From: Tubiluchus corallicola | Taxonomy: Eukaryota; Priapulida; Priapulimorpha; Priapulimorphida; Tubiluchidae | DNA length: 64,000 nucleotides | Assembly (NCBI GenBank): GCA_030141605.1 | Contig: JAQGDQ010000112.1 | Location: forward strand, 312,501 to 376,500 | Direction of reading: 5' to 3' | Shown here: positions 13,601-32,103 of the stretch, piece by piece | Numbering within the stretch: position 1 is the first letter of the stretch | Layout of the letters: each line of letters begins with the position of its first letter | Position numbers and translations under genes: made by a program | The notes under the pieces: generated by a model | The model's database searches: none | Seen by the model: the letters and a program-made list of their open reading frames with translations, nothing else | What the model was told of the DNA's origin: nothing

Positions 13601-16600
13601 CAAAATGGCCGTTAACGCTGCTTTAAATTCAAAATAACTCAACTAGGGTAGCGTTTAAGATAGCTTAAATGTATTACCATGGATAAAAGTGTATGGCCTA
13701 TCAGAAAAGTGCTGTTGCAAAATCATGCAAAATGGCAACAAAAGCAGCGTTAAAGGCCCATCTAAGAAGCATTAAAGATGACATAAATGTATAAATGTGA
13801 TACAAAAGTGCATAAGGCCTAATCAAAAAATGGTGTTTCATGGTCAATGTCATTCAAAACAGGTGCAGTATCAGTTATTTCCTCATTCTGGCAAATCTAA
13901 TTGTATCAAGCTATCATACACTACAAACCACATGTTTGGCAAGAACATGCAGCCTTACAAGATGTCTTGCACTTACAATGAACAATATTGAAGACGTCTG
14001 TTGGAGCAGAGATGCTGCCCATGATATCTAACAAAAACTTGCCACTTTCATAATTTATAGCCCCACTTTTTGGGATAGCTAAGTTACAAGTGCCGAAAGT
14101 TTCTTGCAGATCATTATTTGAAGGTGCATACGAAGGATGTGAAAATGTGCAGCATACAATGCTGGTGTAGATCTTCTGATCTTGCAACGCAGTTTGGCGG
14201 AGCTACACAGTTCATGTAATTGTGCATATCTCAATTCACTATGGGTATTTTTTTGTTTCTTTCCGTTTATACACTATTACAAAAAAATTGAGCTTTTCAG
14301 AAGAAATGTGCACGTCGCAGCATTGTCTTTATGAATATACACTCCTTATACATGTGCTGGTCTATCATTTACAATGTGTTCAGTATCTTAGTTTTCCCCG
14401 AAAAAAGTGGCCGACGTTACATTGGTGGCCATTTTGAATTGGTGACCATGATCTGCTCCGGATTTCATTTTATCTTTCTTGGTTTGTGTTATTAAGTTTT
14501 AAAATTATTTGTGATTAAGTGAGTTGTGGTTTAATCCCGTCAACTTGGTTTGCATTTCATTTCAGTGTGTAAGTGTTAGCTGTAAATGCTTGTTAAGTGT
14601 TTCATTTTACTTTTTTATTTTTCTAGTTAATTGTAAAATAGGAATTGTGGGTACAGTAGACAGCATTATACTATTATTAATCTAATTAATATTGGCATAG
14701 TTATTCTGTTTAATTTGTTAATGAGTAGACAGCCACCTACAATCTGTGTTTTTTAAGTTAGGAATGCCAATAAATTATGCCTGTGAGAGTAACCATTTTT
14801 TAATGATTTCAAATTATTTGTTTAAATGTTTGTAGGCGTATATACTGAAATGGACTATTTAGTAGACAAAAACACTATTTTTGACAAAGTCTTTTTGACA
14901 ACTAAATCAGCTATTATGTATATTTCTCTCAATAACAATGAAAAATGACAGTAATTTTAGACAGCAACATTTAAAAGCACCTTAAAAGCGCCATGGAAAA
15001 GGCCTAAAGCTAATATGATGCAATGTCATTTTAATAGTTGCTGTCACAAAGAAATGACCAGTGACAGAAATTTTGTGGGTAGCTGCCACGAAGACATGTC
15101 CATCAAATTTTAGCAGTATTTTCACCCAATTTAGTGAATAAAACTGTGACAGGTTATAAAAGCTCCAAAATGGTATTTTGACAACGAAAAGGCACCGTGT
15201 CAGTATTATCGTTATTCACAAATAGCATATGAACCCATGGACCCATGCCTATACATTCAAATTGCTCATAAATGAGTATTCTAAGATGTTATTATTATAT
15301 ATCCTAATATAATATCCTATATATTTAATATTTTAGCTACTAGTACTTGATTTAGTTTTTATTATTTATTCACTTGCTGCTTAATTAATTCATTCTTATC
15401 AGACTTAGTGTGTATAATACAGTAACTGTTTTGCAGAAACGGTAAATTTGTATTTTCGGGTAATAATTGGAACTCTGTGTTTATGAATCAATTTAAAGCC
15501 ATAATTACAATAGTTTCAGCAAATATTAGTATGTTGCTGAATGATGTGCCACACGTGAAACACTCGATTACAGTTGAAGCAGAAGACATCTCTAATCAAC
15601 TCAAATGTGAAGCGAAAAGCAACTGCAAAGTTCTGCCAACTATAAGTTGGTTTATTGGTAATATCTTTCTAATTATTATATACTTCAAAAATTTATGTAG
15701 CTTATCCTGTTTTGGTAATGATTAATCATATCATCATCATCATCATCACCAGCTACATGGTGTCATTGCATCCACACATATGCCTTGCCAGCTTTTATAA
15801 TACCCTTGTCACTACCACCACTACAACTAAAGTAGCCCTTACTTAAACTAGATTAAAAAATTTTAAATAGATTATCGTTGACATAAATGAAATATTAAGT
15901 GCACGTTAGGTGCATTAAATTTAAAACCTATTTATTTATATATGCCATATATTTTCTTGTTATCATCAGGTTATAATTTATAATATAGTCAGGTTCAGCT
16001 CCTGTCAACTGTCGTTCAGAAACTATGGTAGGTGCAAACACCAATTTTACTAACGTTGTGAGCACAATGGATGATTATTCATTTAAACCTGAAGACAATG
16101 GAAAACAGCTGACCTGCCAAGTTTTTATACATGATATTTTAGCAAAGCAGTTTATTAACAAGACACTAGCTGTCCAATGTAAGTTAAATTTTTATTAATT
16201 TATCTTCCTGCTAGATGTAAGTAAAACTTTTAGACCGAGTGTCCATGTTACAACAACCTCATTAGGAACCCATTTTGAACATTGTGTATTGAAGAAGTGT
16301 ATGTAGCATGCAGCAAATGACCTTGATGGGTGTGGGTCTTTTTGAGCGAAAAATCAACCAAAATTGAACAATATATATAAGTAATGTTAATATCAAGATT
16401 ATTGTTAATGATGTTACAAATGCAAAAAGTTTTAGTTTTGATGCCCAGGCTTTTCTTTTTCTTTCACTCTCTTTCTCTTTATCCTCTTTCCCTGTATCTC
16501 TCCTTCTGTCTTGTCTTGCTTCCTGCTATATCAGTAGATTCGTTTTTGATGCAGATATCACATCAGCTTCTGTGAAGTTGGCTAACAGAGATGATACCAA

Positions 16601-17833
16601 GATTACAGTTGGCAGTGACTTTGAGCTGATTTGCAATGCAACTGGGAATCCAGAACCTTCTTATCAGTGGAGTGGTCCTAATCTGTCAATTGATAATGCT
16701 GGCAAAAAAGTTATGAAGCAAAATGCTGAATTACTTGATGGAGGCACATACACTTGTACAGCTAGGAATGTGGTTCGAGAGAGAAAAGGTAGCATAACTA
16801 TAAAAATAGTAAAAGAAGGCGACAAAGAAGAAAGTGGTGACAAAAATGGTGGTGGAGGATCTGGAGATGGTGATAATGGTAAGTGCATTGATTAAGGATC
16901 TAAGGGAATTGACCTTGCAAATGCACAAAAATGGTTGTTAGTTATGTAATATTTTTGTTTCTGTTGCCAGAGTGTCATACATTTTAATTTTAATTGGAAG
17001 TACTACTACCAATAAAAAAACACCTATGTGCTGTCACCTACATTTAAAATTGTTCTTTCTTAATTTTAGTTTAATCTAGAGAAATAGAGTAGATTGAATT
17101 ATTTTATATTAATTAATTATACACATCATGTAATCAATAAGCGCAACAAATTGTTTAACATTAGGTCCATGCTTATACTATTCTGTAATATTAAGTGCAC
17201 TTGTTGCAATTAGTTGTTGTCATTGACATCAGCTACTCCTTTTCCTAGAATCAATGTTAACAGCTATGTCAGGGCAATGACTTTCTGGAAACAGCACTGA
17301 CCAGTTGTGCTAACTTCCTAGAAATAGCAGTGTGAGCACCTGCGTCCGCTTCTTGGAAACAGCCACATCAGGGCAATGACCTGCTGTGCCCATTTCCCTT
17401 CTTCTTGGAAACAGCAATGACCAGCTGTGCTTACTCCCTAAAAATAGCCTTAAACACCTTCTTGGAAACAGCCACGTCAGGGCACCGACTCACTGCCTAT
17501 ACAGCCAATGAGTAACCAGCTGCATTGACCAATAAAAGTCAATCTCACAACTGACCAGAACTTGGCTGACAGTAGTAATTATGTACCTATCTTAGGACCT
17601 ACCTTTCAAGTTTCTTGATTCCAGCCCTCTGTGTTTTGGAGTTAACAGGAATCAAATATTGTAAAACTGAATACCTAACATCATGATGAAAAACCAGCAT
17701 AAGGGCTCTAGCTCCTACATATGTGACTTTAGTCACAAGCACTAACATTCTTGATTTTGTTTCAGGGCAAAATGGTAGCAACTTTTTGAGAAAGTTTTCG
17801 TTTGGGCACACTGTTATTGTTAATTTTGTTTAG
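10606..17833 (+). CDS. Ig gene A: secreted or surface-anchored three-Ig-domain adhesion-type receptor
   Basis: Six exons join in one frame of 1089 bp (362 residues): 10606-10657, 12075-12395, 15520-15657, 15993-16178, 16555-16878 and 17766-17833. Every intron is phase 1. Exon 1 is a signal peptide (MRSYNTLLHLIIILFIT). Exon 2 is a V-like Ig domain with VVLQC, a GTWYHN tryptophan and DGFYHC. Exons 3 and 4 form a C2-like domain (LKCEA, ISWFIG, then PEDNGKQLTCQVF), the pattern of Kirrel/nephrin/CADM domain 2. Exon 5 is an I-set domain (LICNATGNPEPSYQW, GGTYTC) followed by a Gly/Asp/Lys-rich linker. Exon 6 ends in FGHTVIVNFV, a weak hydrophobic tail. I chose the start because it is the only Met before a signal-like stretch ending at a phase-1 donor. 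The likely role is cell-cell recognition. GPI anchoring is uncertain because the tail is short. It is a diverged paralogue of genes B and C. Confidence 0.85.
11295..11880. mobile_element. Possible solo LTR or promoter-bearing insertion in intron 1 of gene A
   Basis: This block is richer in G and C than its surroundings. It starts TGTAGCGCAGG and ends TTTATACA, so it has TG...CA ends. A TATAAAG box lies near 11524 and a near-perfect hairpin (ACCACCC, two bases, GGGTGGT) at 11852-11867. No matching target-site duplication was found, so the LTR reading is tentative. It could also be a SINE or another insertion with its own promoter. Confidence 0.3.
12645..13406. repeat. Perfect tandem duplication of a 381-bp unit
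   Basis: The segments 12645-13025 and 13026-13406 are identical as far as I can read, in direct head-to-tail contact. Both lie in intron 2 of gene A. A diverged relative of the first 100 or so bases lies at 11127-11230 in intron 1. Identity over 381 bp means a very recent duplication or an assembly artefact. Confidence 0.85.
13407..15519. other. Remainder of intron 2 of gene A
   Basis: No exon or known element is seen. A short imperfect inverted repeat (CCTTTTGTC...GACAAAAAGG) lies near 13561-13584. Open frames near 13797-14190 are unsupported. The sequence ends in the exon 3 acceptor. Confidence 0.4.
17230..17515. repeat. Degenerate tandem repeat in intron 5 of gene A
   Basis: The words CTTCTTGGAAACAGC, TCAGGGCAATGAC and TGACCAGCTGTGC recur three to four times each with variation. 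This indicates an old minisatellite with units of roughly 70 to 100 bp. It has no coding content. Confidence 0.6.
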
Positions 17834-17893
17834 TGAAGCAGAATTTATGCCTCAACTAAATAGTGTGTGTGATTATAAAACTTGTGAGTATTG

Positions 17894-17899
17894 AATAAA
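17894..17899 (+). terminator. Polyadenylation signal of gene A
   Basis: AATAAA lies 61 bp after the TAG stop of gene A and is the first signal in the 3' region. Confidence 0.55.
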
Positions 17900-18411
17900 T
17901 AATTTTATGATTGTGTGGAAATAGTTGCAAAATGTCTGTGCAAAATAGGCCTACAGTCAGTCTAAATTTGAGGTTAACTATAATAAGATATAGTTGTGAT
18001 CTCTTCCACCAATGTCCAGCCAAGCAAAACTCATTAACTTGTGTGTAGCTGTTGTTGTACTCTCTAAATTTTTGTTTACAGTAAATTTAGTTTCTGAACT
18101 TATGTGCACAATTCAAGGTAGATTAATTTTAATGATTTTTAGTTTATTACTTGTTGATTTTGATGAAATATTTTACTGTAATTCTGGAAGTAGAGTTGTT
18201 TGGTAGAATGAATTTGGTGGTGGTACAAATAAAAATATTACCACCATTGCTGAACTAGTGGCTCGGTAGTATCTACTTTTTTGCTGGATTACAGCTGCAT
18301 TTACCTATGTAAGTTTGTTACTTGAGAGTGCATTTCTTTTATTTTAGAGTTCTGCTTGCCCATCATGTCAATATTAAACATAATGAGTAAATAATAGTTG
18401 TGATTATTTAC

Positions 18412-19588
18412 GCTTCTGGAAAAAACAGAAGTCGTCTTCTGATACTGTTTTATTTTAGTAACAATAAAAACAATAAAATTTTTACAAGTTAATTACATTA
18501 AACAATAAAAAAGAAAAAGAGTAATCCAAGTACAAAAACACATCATAAGTAATTACTATGTGCATGTCAAAAGCAGTTATACGATTTATACAACGATGTA
18601 CACTTAGATTGTCAATAAAACAAGCTACATAATCAAGAGAAGTTTACAAACAATTAGCAAAACTTGAATCAGCATTGGACAAGAATCAATTCAATAACGA
18701 CATAAATCATGTCTTTTCATTTGTCCATAGCGGCTCTACTTTTGCTTAATTGCTGGCCATTTGGTAACAGCTCTAGCTTTCTGACTGTAGTTGCTTTAGG
18801 GTTTGGCAGCATGACGGATGCAAGGCGAGGCAGTGTTGTGACAAACTGCAAAAAATGATCCTAAGCTGAACATCATTGCAAAAATACTACAAGTGTCTGC
18901 CTTACAATTAGCTTAAATTTCAAGTCATTCTACTCTTGTTTATTTACTTATACTGCACAACAACATTACCTAATTACCACACACATGCACATTCATGCAC
19001 ACACACACACGACACAAAGTCTGATACGTTCCATCAGAAAACATTTCCTGTGATATCGTGGATGTTGTTGAGGTCACCGAATTTTGACGTACTACTAGTA
19101 AAGGCTGAGTGGAAGGAACTACACCATGCATTGATAGAACAGTTAGTAATCTATTTATAATTTTGCATCAAAGAAACAACAAAGTTCGATGAATATCATC
19201 ATAATTATGTTGTGACGTCTACTAACATAATTCTCATTTACATATTGTATATTATGAAGTGATAACCTAAATAAGCACATCATGATTTGACTCATTTTTT
19301 ATTGCTTTCATTTGCAAATATATACAGGTGAAACGGCAATGGACATCAAATACTAATAACACTTTTCAAGAACAAACTGTAGGTAAAAACATTCACTCTG
19401 ATGCGTTAAAGAAAATTAAAAGTTTAGTTTAGTCTTAATTTATTTTATTCCATTTACCATAACAAAATGATTCACAAATATGGTGAAAATACAAAATACC
19501 AAATTAAAATAAGCAAGCATGGTATTTTGCTCAAAAGCAAATTTTAATCTTGCTTTCGGCAGTAATGTATCTGGGAAATGAAAAGAAT
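18412..19588. repeat. Dispersed repeat, copy 2
   Basis: Same family and orientation as 5505-6796, with an internal difference of about 100 bp near the right end (one copy lacks or gained a short block before CAAAAGCAAATTTTAATC). A CA-rich patch lies near 18978-19010. There is no coding capacity. Confidence 0.7.
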
Positions 19589-19779
19589 GATGTAAAGTAA
19601 ATAATTGTTTATTTATTATTGTTTACATTATAAAAGTAGCAACAATGCTTAGTTGTTTTTAAATTATAGCAAGTGAGTAGTAATACGAAATATAACAATA
19701 TGTTGATGAGCTTTTGCGATAACCTGACTGCAGTAATTTTATAGCTCGTCACCATGTTCTTGACCATTATACTTGGCCA

Positions 19780-20215
19780 GGGGCACGTTCTACCATAAAA
19801 AGGGGTATGTACTTCGTGTCAGAAAATGAGCCGTATATTGAACAGAGTGCTAAACTTAAGCCACTTCCTATCACTGAAAACCCGTACGTTTCCACAGTTG
19901 AATATTGACATAATTGGCCCTCTCCAAAAAACAAAGCATGGAGACAGATATGCTTTTACAATAATTGACAAACAACCCCTTTTTCAGATTGTTACCCAGT
20001 GAACAACTAAACAGCATCTTCTGTATATAGAGGATCCTCTTAGTACATGTGTAGACATGGAATTCCCAAAAAGATCCATTGTGATCAATGAACTGTTCAA
20101 ATCTACGCTTATCAAGGATCTCGAGGATGCCATACACAGCATTGGACGGCATGCCATTCTTGGTATGTGTCATTCAGTCAAGTATATGGAGATGGAGCGG
20201 GAGAGGGAGGAGTGG
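19780..20215 (+). pseudogene. Decayed LTR-retrotransposon integrase fragment (Ty3/gypsy-like)
   Basis: On the + strand a broken frame gives FPQLNIDIIGPLQKTKHGDR near 19889-19950, the start of a retroelement integrase core (the D of IDI.GP). After stops, a second block reads HGIPKKIHCDQ near 20050-20085, matching the second catalytic-aspartate region (GIP..+..D.G). The frame is interrupted and LTRs were not found. It is a dead fragment, and the open frame on the opposite strand is its shadow. Confidence 0.55.
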
Positions 20216-20249
20216 TTTCAATTGTTTGTTATTAGGAGGTGGTCTTAAG

Positions 20250-21935
20250 TGTCATTAGTGGCTCGTGGCACTCTATAGAGAAAGTTCCAAAATTTCGTGC
20301 GACTTGCATGGTACACTTTTCAAATCATTGTGTCATATTTTTGTAAAAGTGCCTTTGTTTTACAACTGTAATGCAGTTGCTTAACATGGTACAAAAAGGC
20401 GATTATTATTGATTTTTGATGCCTTAAGCCTCTAACATTTTTGAGAATCATATTGCACTTTTCTGCCATAGGAGGTGGCAGTAAAACGTCTAAATAAATT
20501 TGTTAAATTAAACTACTCACGCGCGTGCGTATAGAGCTTTGTGGGATACTTTGCTAAGGCAACCGCAATAACGCTCAAGTGGCGGTGTAATTATAAGCAT
20601 GACTGTTTTATGAAATCACCAATTTAGATACTTTGGTGAGTAATTTAAATTAAAAAATTGTAATGGACTATTTCTAATTCTGAAAAATACCGATCTAGTG
20701 AGGTGCCTATTTGAATCGTCTGACAGTGTGCCTGCAAAAATTGGACAACGTGATAATGTCTGTTGATCATAATAATTTTAATAATTAATATGATTATTGT
20801 TAACTAAAACGATTAACTTGGCTGAATTATAGCAGACTTAGCTGGTGTCTGTTAAGCTATAATATATAGTCCAAACAGTTACTTGTATTTAAACTTTTCT
20901 CCACATTACCTCATTGACTCCTTTACAACGACGACGTATATTTGTGTAGTTTTGACATCCCTGCACAAAATGCCCATAATGGCCTAATTAATTGCATAGA
21001 ATAATACTAATAGTGTAAAACTACATATTTTCTGAAAGAGAATTAAATTTTCTTTCTAACACTGTAAATTAATTTTCACAGAATTTTCGATTCAAAACCT
21101 AGTTTTAATTACCAAGTGGTGGCTTGTATCAAAAAGTGTTCCACACAAAAACTGTAGAGTGCTGTTTTGTGCACATGATTTTGCAAAAAGTATTCAATCA
21201 CTCTAACAGTGTAAATTTATATCAGTTCAAAGGCACCAAGGTGTTATGATATTTGTACAGGAATGTAAACACTTGCTGCAGGTGAGTCTGCCCTGCGTTG
21301 GATGCTGCTAATTATAATGACAGGCTTGTACGCTGTTGTCGTGACACCCGGGTTCCCCAGCCAACCGTTCTGTGCATATAGCGCACATTAATTTACTTGT
21401 TGATTTATTCAGGTACTGAGTTTGTTTACTTGCAATGAATTTTGCACTGGTTGAAGATGAAGTCTGGCAGTGTACTTATTGCTAGCAAGTGAAAAGTACA
21501 GAAATTATTGTACTATATGTATCTAACAGCCAAGTTACTGTCCCATCTGCACAATAACTGTAATAGCCAGTGTAAAGTCACTAATAGGAAACATCAAAAC
21601 TGCACAGATTTAGGCAATATAAACTATTTTATTGGAAACAGTAAAGAAGTTTCATAGCAACAGACTCGTCAACCAGAGGTGGTAATGTTACAGCTAGCTT
21701 ACAACATGGAAGTCCAGATTGGGCAGAGGCTAACAGTTAAGTAGTAATACCTACGTCACAAGTAGGATGTAACCAATGTGACGGAGGGCAGTGTTGGCAC
21801 AATTGAAGTCATAGTACTCTTACGCTAGTCTGATCAAACTGTGAAATCATTCCAAATTTGGAAAAAAGACATAAAATGACAGCATTTTTTTTACGTAATA
21901 ATGTTACACAAATAAGTGCATGAAAATAAGATGGT
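20250..21935. other. Gene-free spacer
   Basis: I see no gene, and no repeat match elsewhere in the window. Short GC-richer patches (near 20520 and 21280-21360) may be pieces of old insertions. Confidence 0.4.
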
Positions 21936-21969
21936 GCTCTTTTGAGACTTGCCATGGTCATGATCGTAA

Positions 21970-22245
21970 AAGAAGATGTCTGCCATGAATTGTACATCGG
22001 GCATCCCAAACGACCTGTTAGAGATCGCTTCATGGAGCATATACGAAACTGTAAAAACCACACTGCTGCTTCCCCATAGGGAGAACATTATAAAAACTTT
22101 AAATCTTTACCATCACCCTCTTTTAATGCATCCATTTTATTTGGAGCCAAAGATCATGTAGAAAGATTATTGGTTGAAGCAGAACTGATTAAAAAATACA
22201 AACCATTGATAAGGGTTGATAAGGGTTGGCAACTTTTCAATTAAA
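21970..22245 (+). pseudogene. GIY-YIG endonuclease fragment, likely from a Penelope-like element
   Basis: The + strand reads LYIGHPKRPVRDRFMEHIRN near 21991-22050. This fits the GIY-YIG core (YIG, then an R, then ERF..H). After one stop and a frame change it continues with a segment containing ELIKKYKPLIRVDKGWQLFN near 22182-22241, like the end of such domains (E..LI....P.LN). GIY-YIG endonucleases of this form are attached to Penelope-like retroelements in animals. The frame is broken, so it is inactive. Confidence 0.5.
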
Positions 22246-22249
22246 TTTT

Positions 22250-24790
22250 GAATTTAAATTAAATAAATTATGTATATTTTACATATTGGTAAACTTTATA
22301 ATTATATCTCACACCAGTTTTATTCAACATTTGTTCACCTAATGCACCATAGACACTTGCAAACTTATGATTAAGAGATTTGGTACAATTCTGGCCTTTA
22401 ACACACCTTAAACTTTTATCTCTGGTCATCTGTTTCTGTTTATAAAGGCAATAGGCGCACATTTGGCTATCTTTCAAGATCTTAGCTATATCTACTGTAT
22501 GTCAGGTGTGTTTATCAGTTTAATTTTCATTTTCTTTTCTTAATTAGTAAGTTTACTGTTTCTTTTAATTAAGTTTTTAATTCAGCCTATTCATGCATTG
22601 TACACCTTTATTTTATATGTATTTTAATCTGAAAGTTTTTATTATTGTATCTTTCTGTACAGCTGATGAAGTCTAAGAGGACAGAAGTTCCTGAAGAAAA
22701 TAAGGAGTTTTTGAGATTTATGGGACTTTCTTTTACAAATAAATGCATACTAATTATAGTGAAATAAACTTTATATTCTCCAGGCACTGTCAGATGAATT
22801 ACCGTTCAAAACATTTCACTGTCTTTAGTACGAAATATAAGAGCTTGGATTTTAATCGCTCTAATAAGGTTTTCAGAGAGGCTGTTATCAGTATTATGTA
22901 AACGAAACACCAAGTCTGCTTACAGCTGCTGTTAAGTTCTGTGAATACATGCCACGGCACAACAAAAATTACAATAGTAAGCTAATAATTAGCCTGAGCT
23001 CAACATTGCTTGTTCCCTGACTTGCTGTAGAAGCGCACAGTAAAATTTTCATCCATTAGTTTGCAAAGAACTTGTTCAAACATTGAAAATGCAGAAAACA
23101 ACAGAACTTATTTAATTCTTATATGATTTACTTGTATGTTAGCTGTTTCTTTTCCAAATTTCATTAAATTGGGAGAGTATAAAGTTTAGTTAATAAGGCT
23201 TTGTTTTTATCTGTCACAGATTGCAAAATGTTCACATAGATGCTTTATTCTTCACAAAAGAGCTGATTGTCACAATGGAAACTTATATCACAAACAGAAA
23301 AGGAACCTACGTTGATGTGATTCTAACAGTGACGAAAATTGGAAACTGGTACGGTGTTCACTTGTCTAAATGCTTCATTAATTTTATTTTCACTTTGTTT
23401 TTGCATAAATTTGCATAATTACATTTGCTATAATTGCTATCAATTTAATTTTGATTTATTTTCTTTTTATATTCTTTATTTTGTCCTAATGATATTTGCT
23501 TGCCATGCAGAAATTAGTAGACTCGCTATTTAGGGATGGCAAACTAGATGATTATTTGATCAATCGCCATCCTGCCGGTCTGATTTTGAAGGCAAATTTT
23601 TGTATTCTATTCTACATGACAAATGCTATCTATAAAAGAGTTCAGAAGGCCTATATAAAAGCCTCAGAAGTTAGTTTTTACACCGGTGGGCAAAAATCAA
23701 ACTCGGGTATTCTTTTCCTTATACCTGCCGGTACCCGGATATCCGATTGTTAAGATTCAGTGGCAGTGAATAAATTGTAATAATTTGTTTTTGCAAATAA
23801 AAACAAAAACAACTACTGGTGCATTTCGATTAACTGTATTGTCTTAGCAATAAATAGTCAGTTATCACACACAGGCTATGGTCACAAAAGTTAGTGTTTT
23901 GCCACCACGCCACCTTATCTCCCAGACTTGTTAAATACTTGTACTGCACTCTTCATCAGTGAATCAGCTGCAGCATAGGAATTATAGTAATACATTATGG
24001 TTTTTGTGTGTTGTTAAGCTTAACAGTCCATTCGTTGGTATCATTGTTAGTGACCTAAAAGCTTTTTAAATGTTAATGAACCATTTCGTTTAAACAATTA
24101 ACATTTTTGTAAAGAAATTACAGCTTGGTTTAAACTGTATTTATTAGTACACAACAAAAATTGGAACAATACATACGTGAAGAGGTGAAATCTTATAACT
24201 GTACTAAGTGATTGGCTAACAGGTCTATAAAAAAGAACCTATGTAAAAGCCTCTCACATGCAGATAGTCACAGTATTAGAAATTATTAAGAAATATGATA
24301 TAACTTTAGATATTGGTGGTAAAACAATTACAGTTTGTTTAGCTAATGTTTCATAGATCACCATTTCATCAACGATGGTTTAATCTGCTGTGTGCTTGAG
24401 ACTGATATAGATAATATAATCCCCACTGGCCTGCTAATGTTGAAATACACTATTATACAATAGTTCAGAATAATAATGACTAATAATTTAGTAATTTTAG
24501 AGAAAGTTTCTTATTATTAAGTGCAGGCTGCCCGTATGGCACTGCAGGTGTTAATATTTTCCTAACAGGTATCTGTTCATTCTGTTGTACTGTACTGTCA
24601 GTACAAATGCACTGCTAAAAGTCTCATTTAAATTTTAAATGAATGCTTAAACAATGGATATCCTATTAATAATATTGTCTGCATTTTCATTGTCGGAACC
24701 AAGTACAAATATCAGACTCCAGGAATAAACCATGTGGGTAAGTACTCGAGTACTCGATGGAAACACTATCAGTTTAAATCTGCATCTTTG
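22250..24790. other. Spacer with two unassigned open segments
   Basis: A + strand frame at 23221-23400 and another at 23515-23620, the latter right after a good acceptor-like TGCCATGCAG, look more protein-like than chance. The two cannot be joined without a stop and match no family I know. Nothing else is recognised in this stretch. Confidence 0.25.
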
Positions 24791-24818
24791 CATATATATA
24801 TATATATATATATATATA
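24791..24818. repeat. (TA)n microsatellite at the left edge of the duplication
   Basis: A run of about 14 TA units directly precedes the first base shared with the second duplication unit, so it marks or helped to cause the breakpoint. Confidence 0.85.
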
Positions 24819-25534
24819 GCCAAAATTATGATGTGTCCCTGAGCATAGCTAGCATATCACAATTTAGTTGTGACAACCTGGAAGATAGTGCATTTTTACT
24901 CACATAGAAGTAGCCATTTTATGTTTATGTGCTACACTGCTAATACATATGTATACATATTATAATGTATCTATCAGTTACGCTGCTAATATACATGTAC
25001 ACATATGATAATATATCTATCAGTTTCATATCAGATAATCCAGTGTGACCAAAAATGTTGCTTAACATCCCTCTGATTAAAATAGGGTATACACTCGGCC
25101 AAAAAATGTGCTGTAGATTACAACTCATGGAGAATTATAATACATTATGATATCCGTAAGTATAGCTAGCACATCACAATTAAAGAAGCTTGTTAGTATC
25201 ATAATGTCTGAATCTAACTAGCTTATTGTAAAAACAATATACAGCCTATTTTGTTTTTACTTAACGAACACCATATATTTGTAAAAATGTATTGCATGCA
25301 GTTTTTGTAATGTATCCTCCATACAAAAAGATGATAGAGATTTAAAATAATTTTGAGTTTAAATTTGAATTTTACTCCAGTTTGATACATATTGGCTTAG
25401 TGCATTTTATAAAATTCGTGTTTACTTTTTATACCTTTGCTTTTTATTTTTTATAATTTTAGTTGATATTTGTAGGATGTCTGTGATGTTTTTAATATAA
25501 CAAAGTTACTGAAAAGTCCAGCTGAAACTCCAAA

Positions 25535-31673
<6,139 letters not shown>

Positions 31674-31719
31674 AGGAGAATTTACACTTCAGTCTACATA
31701 GCATTTGTCTGATTTATAG

Positions 31720-32099
31720 CCAAATTAACGAGTGATGCCATAGTTTTACTCCTTTCTTATATTTTAGTTTATATTTTACCAATTTTTATAGTTTTATGCT
31801 TTGTATTTTTTATAGTTTTACACTTTCTTGTATTTTGTTTCTTTTACAATACAATCAAACTGTGAGTTTTTATGTTCGACATGGAAAGTAAATGCTCTTT
31901 GCAATTGCTTTTGATTAGTATATGTATGACCTTTACTGTTCTTTATGTACATGATGTACCGTCAGCACTTGAAAAAGCATTATTACATATTCTAGTTAAT
32001 AATTGCATTTATCCATTCTTATATATGACAATTATGATAAAAATGTCTTTTTTGAGAGCATTCCTGACAATTAGTGCATGTGCACACTTGAAGAACTAA
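31720..32099 (+). pseudogene. GPCR-like TM5-TM7 fragment in the 3' region of gene B
   Basis: A + strand frame from 31872 has a hydrophobic segment (LLLISICMTFTVLYV), then ALLHILVNNCIYPFLYMTIM and SFLRAFL, and stops at TAA inside AATAAA. This resembles TM6 and TM7 of rhodopsin-class receptors. The gene C copy has the DPFLY form of the N/DPxxY motif. The same frame before 31872, across one TGA, is a long hydrophobic stretch with a central proline, as in TM5. No upstream TM1-TM4 was found. It is probably a dead fragment used as 3' UTR. Confidence 0.35.
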
Positions 32100-32103
32100 T
32101 AAA
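32098..32103 (+). terminator. Polyadenylation signal of gene B
   Basis: AATAAA lies about 425 bp after the gene B stop and is conserved at the same place in gene C. Confidence 0.5.

Noticed and set aside
13797-14190. Several overlapping frames in intron 2 of gene A
   Set aside because: They overlap on both strands, with no recognisable domain and no fit to the phase-1 exon series.
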